Source: Desulfobacterales bacterium (GTDB taxonomy: Bacteria; Desulfobacterota; Desulfobacteria; Desulfobacterales; BuS5). From it: 11,334 nucleotides of DNA. The notes below the pieces were generated by a model. That model saw only the letters and a program-made list of their open reading frames with translations. It was not told the DNA's origin and made no database searches. Position numbers and translations under genes: made by a program. Position 1 is the stretch's first letter. Each line of letters starts with the position of its first letter. The DNA is taken from contig JAGVGX010000136.1 in the NCBI GenBank assembly GCA_020056865.1, forward strand, positions 1 to 11,334, written 5' to 3'. Shown piece by piece: positions 7,269 to 11,334 of the stretch.

Positions 7269-9679
7269 TCAATCTTTATCCCTGAGTTTAGGCTCTCTTT
7301 TCTAAAACGGTTTTGCAGACAGCGCAAAAAACCAATCACATCTTTTTTATTGAAAGGTTTACGCAACACAGGTATCCCCATAGCCATGATAACCTCTTCC
7401 TGATCCTGCTGCGATTTTTCTGACATAAATGTAACCCTTGAAATAACCTGAGGCTTGTCCAGACGCAATTGCTGATACAGTTTAAGGCCGTTCATGCCGG
7501 GCATTTTTATATCAACAACAAGCAAGTCATAGTGATTTATTTTAATCAGATACAATGCTTCCTCACCACTTTTAACTGTTTCAACGCTGCAGCCTATACT
7601 GTTTAAATGACTCGAAAGAGCAAGACAAACATCCTGCTCGTCATCAACAACCAGCACGGAAGAAGGGACCCATATTGTCTCTGCTTTTTCCTCTTTCCCC
7701 ATTGCAGCAAAAGAATCGACGGACGGGAGCCTTATGATAAACCTGGCGCCCTTGCGATACGACGTATCTACAGATATAGATCCTCTATGTTTTTGTATGA
7801 TTCCATAAGCTAAAGACAGCCCCAGACCTGTTCCCTTTTTATGATACCTCGTTGTAAAAAAAGGATCAAAAATCTTTGCGATATGATCTTCAGGGATCCC
7901 GGGTCCATTGTCTTCGATCTCAACACCAACTCCATCCTGATGATTAAATGTTCGTACTACAATCCTGTCGCCAACACCCGATTCTTCAATAACATTAACT
8001 GCATTCCGGAGAATATTAAGTAATACCTGCTGCATCTCGGTTTCGTTGGCCTCAATGCCCTTTATTTCCGGATCAAGTTTTAAAACGGCCTTGATCCCTC
8101 TTTTTTTTATCTCATGGATACGAATGTCAACAACTGCCCTTATGATCTCATTTAAGTTAACAACCGCTGTTTCAAGCTTATGTTTTTCAGCAAAATCAAA
8201 AAGACTTTTAACGATTTGACTTGCCCGTCTGGCATCATTAATGATAATTTTTGAAGCCTCACTGGAATCCTTATTAAGACTCACATCTTCTTCGAGATGT
8301 TCTGCACATCCGATAATACTTGTCAATGGGTTATTAAGCTCATGGGCAACACCTGAAATTAAAAGTTTTAAAGAACTCAACTTTTCCGCCTGTATTCGGG
8401 TTCTCAACAATTCTTCTTCAAGACGATTTCGTTCTGTTACATCATCCATTATAAGAATCGTTCCAGTGATGCCTTTTGATGACCCCTTAAGAGAGGCAGC
8501 ACTCACATCAAATTTTAATCCACCTTTTCCTTTATTGTGGAAAATCATTTTCATCTTTCCAAGAGCTATCTTATACTTTTTGTCATCATCAAGTTTTTCC
8601 CATAAAGAATCAGCTAAAAAAATACCAAGCTCCGAAAGTTTTTTCCCTCTGATGACATCCCTTGTAATGCCAGACTTCTCGAGTTTCTTTACCATCTCCG
8701 GATTGGCAAACAAAAGTTTATCCTCATCATCAAGATACATCAACCCAATTGGAGCAGCATTAACCAGCTTCTTATTAAACAGTTCCGTTTCCTTTAATGC
8801 CTTTTTAATATTATTTACTTCTATTTCCAAACGACTTGAATATTTTTTCTCTTGATCGAGCATCAATTCGCGCAACCTAACCTGTTCTGATATATCTATA
8901 ATTTCAAGTGCAAGAAAATCGACCTCGCCGGATTCATCAATAATTGGACTTACGCTGAAAAGAAACGTTTTGGATCTATCTGCGCCTATGTTAAGGACGA
9001 CTTCAATACTTATTTTTTCACCATCTCTTGCGTTCTTAATAGCTTTTTGCAGGCGCTTTTGCGTCTTGCTTGAATGACCAAGCTTAGTGGTATCGCAAAT
9101 ATACTGCCCAACGATTTCACTCATTTTTGTGCTCATAGCTAATAAAAAAGGCTGATTGCACGATATGATTCTACCCTCCCTGTCGCATTTGGCAACATAA
9201 GGCCCCATTGAATCTATCCACTGCTGGACCTCCCATTGTTCCTTTTTAATTTTGTCATGCAGTTTCTTCTGATCTTCAATGATCTTGCCTTCAGGGATAA
9301 TAGCAATAATTTTTCCATAAATATCGTGTACCGGTGAAATGGTAAAAATCATTGGAATAGATTTGCCATCGCTGCCGACTATCGCGTCTTCAATCATGGA
9401 TTTTTTACCTAAAAGGGCTCTTCTTATCATCTTATCCGTTGTTCTGGTTGCCTCAAACGAATGATTTCTCCATGGAGACTTTCTAAATTTGATACCTTTA
9501 ACCTGATCCATTGAGCATCTCACACTCTTCAACGCTGCCCTGTTCGCATACAAAACTTTGCCGTCAGGACTCAAAACCCCTGCCAAGGTATCCATCTGAT
9601 CCAACACATACGCCAAAATGGTTAGAAATTCGGAACTACTTTGTGTTGGGTCAAAAATATCCTCACTTAATAAATTCAT
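7265..9679 (-). CDS. Soluble hybrid sensor histidine kinase with PAS domains and a C-terminal receiver
   Basis: An 804-residue kinase from ATG 9679. The N-terminal half has three PAS-like regions (about 15-130, 145-270 and 300-420), with a charged coiled-coil stretch (about 270-305) between the second and third. No signal peptide or membrane segment is visible, so it should sense a cytoplasmic signal. The kinase core follows: H-box SGVAHELNNPLT with His446, N-box LLNILRNAVNVI (553-564), DNGPGIP (590-596), FDPFFTTR (604-611) and GTGLGLSLAYG (616-626). A receiver follows at about 674-790 with VVDDEQD, D723 in VVDIKMPG and K774 in LRKPF. A GTG at 9697 is in frame six codons earlier but lacks a ribosome site; AGGTG lies 5 bases before the ATG. 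It is the probable partner of the regulator it overlaps. The ligand, perhaps the hydrocarbon or its succinate adduct, is not deducible. No HPt domain is present in either protein. Confidence 0.95.
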   Translation of the reverse strand: MNLLSEDIFDPTQSSSEFLTILAYVLDQMDTLAGVLSPDGKVLYANRAALKSVRCSMDQVKGIKFRKSPWRNHSFEATRTTDKMIRRALLGKKSMIEDAIVGSDGKSIPMIFTISPVHDIYGKIIAIIPEGKIIEDQKKLHDKIKKEQWEVQQWIDSMGPYVAKCDREGRIISCNQPFLLAMSTKMSEIVGQYICDTTKLGHSSKTQKRLQKAIKNARDGEKISIEVVLNIGADRSKTFLFSVSPIIDESGEVDFLALEIIDISEQVRLRELMLDQEKKYSSRLEIEVNNIKKALKETELFNKKLVNAAPIGLMYLDDEDKLLFANPEMVKKLEKSGITRDVIRGKKLSELGIFLADSLWEKLDDDKKYKIALGKMKMIFHNKGKGGLKFDVSAASLKGSSKGITGTILIMDDVTERNRLEEELLRTRIQAEKLSSLKLLISGVAHELNNPLTSIIGCAEHLEEDVSLNKDSSEASKIIINDARRASQIVKSLFDFAEKHKLETAVVNLNEIIRAVVDIRIHEIKKRGIKAVLKLDPEIKGIEANETEMQQVLLNILRNAVNVIEESGVGDRIVVRTFNHQDGVGVEIEDNGPGIPEDHIAKIFDPFFTTRYHKKGTGLGLSLAYGIIQKHRGSISVDTSYRKGARFIIRLPSVDSFAAMGKEEKAETIWVPSSVLVVDDEQDVCLALSSHLNSIGCSVETVKSGEEALYLIKINHYDLLVVDIKMPGMNGLKLYQQLRLDKPQVISRVTFMSEKSQQDQEEVIMAMGIPVLRKPFNKKDVIGFLRCLQNRFRKESLNSGIKIE

Positions 9680-9735
9680 TGCAACACCTGTGACCACCCA
9701 TTTTTATATTTTTCTGAGAAAGTCTGTGCTTTTTC

Positions 9736-9748
9736 GGACAAATTGTCA
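9736..9748. promoter_or_regulatory. Dyad 1, candidate activator binding site (distal UAS)
   Basis: GGACAAATTGTCA is a near-perfect dyad (GACAA-A-TTGTC is exact). Its centre is 24 bases from the second copy at 9760-9772 and about 144 bases upstream of the predicted start of the sigma-54 promoter, in the range used by NtrC-type activators. It also lies in the predicted 5' leader of the kinase/regulator transcript. The outer arms of the two copies, TTCGGACAAA and TTTGTCCGAA, form an exact 10-base inverted repeat. Confidence 0.6.
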
Positions 9749-9759
9749 TCGTTTAATCA

Positions 9760-9772
9760 GGACACTTTGTCC
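9760..9772. promoter_or_regulatory. Dyad 2, candidate activator binding site (proximal UAS)
   Basis: GGACACTTTGTCC is a perfect dyad: GGACA, three bases, TGTCC. With copy 1 the consensus is GGACA-N3-TGTCM. Its centre is about 120 bases upstream of the predicted sigma-54 transcription start and about 35 bases downstream of the predicted start of the divergent kinase/regulator transcript. Assignment to the neighbouring NtrC-type regulator is inference from symmetry, duplication and position. Confidence 0.65.
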
Positions 9773-9806
9773 GAACATTACCATATATAACTGTATCCGT
9801 ATAGAC

Positions 9807-9835
9807 ATTATATTTGATAATTTCAATATCTTCAA
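9807..9835 (-). promoter_or_regulatory. Sigma-70 promoter for the kinase/regulator operon
   Basis: On the - strand TTGAAG (9830-9835) is followed after exactly 17 bases by a perfect TATAAT (9807-9812). The predicted start is near 9800, about 120 bases before the kinase ATG. Both dyads then fall at about +35 and +59 of this transcript, so a bound regulator could block it. The surroundings are AT-rich, which raises the chance of coincidental matches, but the -10, spacing and position are all good. Confidence 0.6.
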
Positions 9836-9859
9836 CAGGTTAATATAATTAAATTATCT

Positions 9860-9875
9860 TGGCATTTTTTTTGCT
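9860..9875 (+). promoter_or_regulatory. Sigma-54 (-24/-12) promoter for the glycyl radical enzyme gene
   Basis: TGGCAT (9860-9865), five bases, then TTGCT (9871-9875) matches TGGCAC-N5-TTGCW at all but one position. The GG (9861-9862) and GC (9873-9874) are correctly spaced. The predicted start is near 9886, which leaves a leader of about 286 bases before the ATG at 10172. An intact GAFTGA-bearing activator and paired dyads upstream give independent support. Confidence 0.85.
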
Positions 9876-9959
9876 TTATTGTTAACTAAACCTAAATCAT
9901 TGATTGCGTATTATTTTGCTTGTATTTGTTGTTATTTTAATATAAAAATTATTTTAATT

Positions 9960-9982
9960 GATAGTAATTATATTATACTATC
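9960..9982 (+). other. Small inverted repeat in the glycyl radical enzyme leader
   Basis: GATAGTA (9960-9966) and TACTATC (9976-9982) are exact inverted repeats flanking a 9-base AT loop, about 75 bases into the predicted transcript. It could fold as a weak RNA hairpin or be a protein-binding palindrome. The region is very AT-rich, so significance is uncertain. Confidence 0.3.
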
Positions 9983-10007
9983 CGTAAAGAAGATAGAAAA
10001 AGGGTTC

Positions 10008-10094
10008 ATGCCGCAACAACTTAGCCGGAACTTCACGGGCCTTGCCAAAAAAGGCAGAATTATAGTTATCGCCCATACTGTTCAGGAGATATAA
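10008..10094 (+). other. Possible 28-codon leader ORF in a more GC-rich island
   Basis: Between the sigma-54 promoter and the enzyme gene, an ATG at 10008 opens 28 codons ending TAA at 10094, starting MPQQLSRNFTGLAKKG. Its base composition is clearly richer in G and C than the AT-rich flanks, which hints at coding, RNA or remnant function. The purine stretch before the ATG (AAGGG) is only 3 bases away, a poor ribosome site. It contains a short TGCC-A6-GGCA hairpin without a T-run. I do not recognise the peptide. It is not the Cys-rich gamma subunit of benzylsuccinate synthase, since it has no Cys. It may be a leader peptide, an RNA element or a gene remnant. Confidence 0.25.
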
Positions 10095-10171
10095 TATCGT
10101 ATAAATACAGCGTACTAATTTTTAATTGATATTATTTTAGATTTAACAATAGAAAAAATAAGGAGCGCAAC

Positions 10172-11334
10172 ATGACGGAAAATCAAAAAAAAGCAGAAAT
10201 GGATACGTTACTTGAGAAGAGGGAATATTGGTGGTGGGCAGAAAAAGCACGTTCACCGCGCATTGATTATTTAAGAAAGGCAGTTTGGTCAAAAGCATCA
10301 AAAGGCGCAGCGTATTTGCCCGGCGTGAAAATATGCGAATACGGCCCAATTCTTTATGCCAAAGCATTTAAAGCCGAAGAAGCCAAAATTGAACCCTATA
10401 TGTTAACATGGGCGAGGGCTCTGTCATATGTAAATGACGAAATGCCAGCATTCATCGTTGATAAGTCAAGAATCGTCGGCTACTGCGGATCTGCACCACA
10501 TAAAATCTTCTGGGCAGCAAACTGTTCATATTCGCTGAATGACGATTTTATTAATGACAAGGATGATCTAATAGGCGACGACAAACGTGATGAAGTCATA
10601 GAGGCAACCAAGGTTTTAAAACCCTATACGCTTCAAACAATGACGGAAAGGATCCTGAGCAAACGGCAAACCATTATGGCAAGAACGTCTCAAACCTTTA
10701 CCGGTGGACCTCATTTGGAAGGGGGGAGTTACTGTACATCCCAGTTTACCTATTATAAAAAAGGCTATAATGCAATTTTAGGAGAAATTGACGAGAACAT
10801 AAAAAAGGCTGACGATGTTCTTTACAAGGTTGGCGCCAAGCCGGAATTTGACGACGAGTATTATTACCTTAAAAGACTCGACAACTGGAAAGCCATGAAG
10901 ATGACTTTAGAGTCTGAACTTAGGTACGCCAAACGACTTGCAAGATTGTCCAGAATCATTGCTGAAAATTTCGAATCCGATCCGGAAAGAAAACAGGAGT
11001 TGCTGGATATTGCCGAGCGATGCGAATGGGTGCCCGCTAACAGTCCTAGAAACTTTGCCGAAGCCCTGCAATTCGAACATATTCAGACCCAGTGCAGAAA
11101 AAGAGAAAAATCAGACGGTTCATGGCCATCACATCCGGACTGGTGGTTCTGGGAATGGTATGAGCAGGATGTTGTTAAAAACAAAACCATGACCAGGGAA
11201 GATGCCCTCGATTACATGTGTGAATATCTTATCCGGGCATTTGAATACGGCAGCTGCCGCGACCGTCAGTACCGAGAGCTTATGACCGGAGATCCTGGGC
11301 CCTACGTATGGACCCTTGGAGGGATGTCGCCTGA
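10172..11334 (+). CDS. Glycyl radical enzyme, large subunit of a fumarate-adding (benzyl-/alkylsuccinate synthase-type) enzyme, 3' end cut off
   Basis: The frame is open from ATG 10172 to the window edge, 387 codons, about 45 percent of a typical 830-865 residue enzyme. The start has AAGGAG 7 bases upstream. It resembles the benzylsuccinate synthase alpha subunit, recalled from memory, in order and spacing: an N-terminal LRKAVW segment, RIVGYCG (100-106; IVGYH in BssA), PYTLQ (151-155; PHSLQ), DNWKAM (237-242), AENFESDP-ERKQELLDIAE (264-282) and a TLGG segment (381-384; TVGG). The family makes substituted succinates from fumarate plus a hydrocarbon by a thiyl/glycyl radical mechanism in the cytoplasm. 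The catalytic Cys and C-terminal glycyl loop lie beyond the edge, so activity and subclass (alkyl, benzyl, naphthylmethyl, hydroxybenzyl or other) cannot be settled. The nearby B12 mutases favour the alkylsuccinate type. No activase or gamma subunit gene precedes it. A different pyruvate formate-lyase-like enzyme is less likely. Confidence 0.82.
   Translation, partial: MTENQKKAEMDTLLEKREYWWWAEKARSPRIDYLRKAVWSKASKGAAYLPGVKICEYGPILYAKAFKAEEAKIEPYMLTWARALSYVNDEMPAFIVDKSRIVGYCGSAPHKIFWAANCSYSLNDDFINDKDDLIGDDKRDEVIEATKVLKPYTLQTMTERILSKRQTIMARTSQTFTGGPHLEGGSYCTSQFTYYKKGYNAILGEIDENIKKADDVLYKVGAKPEFDDEYYYLKRLDNWKAMKMTLESELRYAKRLARLSRIIAENFESDPERKQELLDIAERCEWVPANSPRNFAEALQFEHIQTQCRKREKSDGSWPSHPDWWFWEWYEQDVVKNKTMTREDALDYMCEYLIRAFEYGSCRDRQYRELMTGDPGPYVWTLGGMSP

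Noticed and set aside
8241..8855. 204-codon + strand frame inside the kinase gene
   Set aside because: It is antisense to well-conserved PAS/H-box coding sequence, is low-complexity Ser/Leu-rich as expected of an antisense frame, and has no ribosome site or recognisable domain.
9680..9697. GTG start at 9697 for the kinase
   Set aside because: No ribosome site precedes it, while ATG 9679 has AGGTG 5 bases upstream. The six extra residues carry no domain.
9679..9697. Sigma-54-like match on the - strand (TGGTCAC-N5-TTGCA) at the kinase start
   Set aside because: GG-to-GC spacing is one base too long, it overlaps the start codon, and a better sigma-70 promoter lies at 9807-9835.
10143..10367. 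74-codon - strand frame over the start of the radical enzyme gene
   Set aside because: It overlaps the ribosome site and N-terminal coding region of a better-supported gene and has no recognisable features.
1..11334. CRISPR arrays, tRNA genes, insertion sequences, attachment sites, cobalamin riboswitch
   Set aside because: No regularly spaced repeats, transposase reading frames, terminal inverted repeats with target duplications, tRNA-like cloverleafs or B12-box-like sequence were seen on either strand by eye. A covariance-model scan would be decisive for the RNA classes.

Overview
The window looks like a catabolic locus from a strictly anaerobic, AT-rich bacterium, most plausibly a sulfate-reducing Desulfobacterota (Desulfobacteraceae-like) member. 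This rests on gene content: a glycyl radical enzyme of the fumarate-adding (benzylsuccinate/alkylsuccinate synthase) type, coenzyme-B12 acyl-CoA mutases with separate small subunits, and a sigma-54 two-component system. No rRNA or housekeeping marker is present, so the taxonomy is inference.

Layout. Six genes run leftward and one diverges rightward. From the divergence point going left: a soluble hybrid sensor histidine kinase with three PAS-like regions (9679 to 7265); an NtrC-type sigma-54 response regulator overlapping it by 4 bases (7268 to 5880); a 287-base gap; an acyl-CoA mutase large subunit (5592 to 3856); its cobalamin-binding small subunit (3795 to 3394); a gap with a tac-like promoter; an MmgE/PrpD family protein (3147 to 1813); and a second, paralogous mutase large subunit (1682 to beyond base 1). 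Going right from 10172 is the first 387 codons of the glycyl radical enzyme, cut by the window edge. Two reading frames, the second mutase and the glycyl radical enzyme, are open at the window edges.

Regulation. The 492-base divergent region (9680-10171) is the most informative non-coding part. On the + strand it has a sigma-54 promoter with correct -24/-12 spacing (9860-9875). Two similar 13-base dyads (GGACA-N3-TGTCM, centres 24 bases apart) lie about 120 and 144 bases upstream of the predicted start, where NtrC-type activators bind. On the - strand there is a good sigma-70 promoter (TTGAAG-N17-TATAAT) for the kinase/regulator operon, whose early transcribed region contains the same two dyads. 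The simplest model is that the regulator activates the glycyl radical operon and limits its own synthesis.

How the genes may work together (inference). The radical enzyme adds a hydrocarbon or related substrate to fumarate to make a substituted succinate. After CoA activation (ligase not in view), a B12 mutase rearranges the substituted succinyl-CoA to a malonyl-CoA type product. Both mutases keep the Arg, Gln and His of methylmalonyl-CoA mutase, but the loop that carries the substrate-contacting Tyr is replaced by a longer, unrelated segment, which suggests a bulkier substrate. The MmgE/PrpD protein could serve the methylcitrate route or a pathway-specific lyase step. The actual substrate cannot be read from this sequence.
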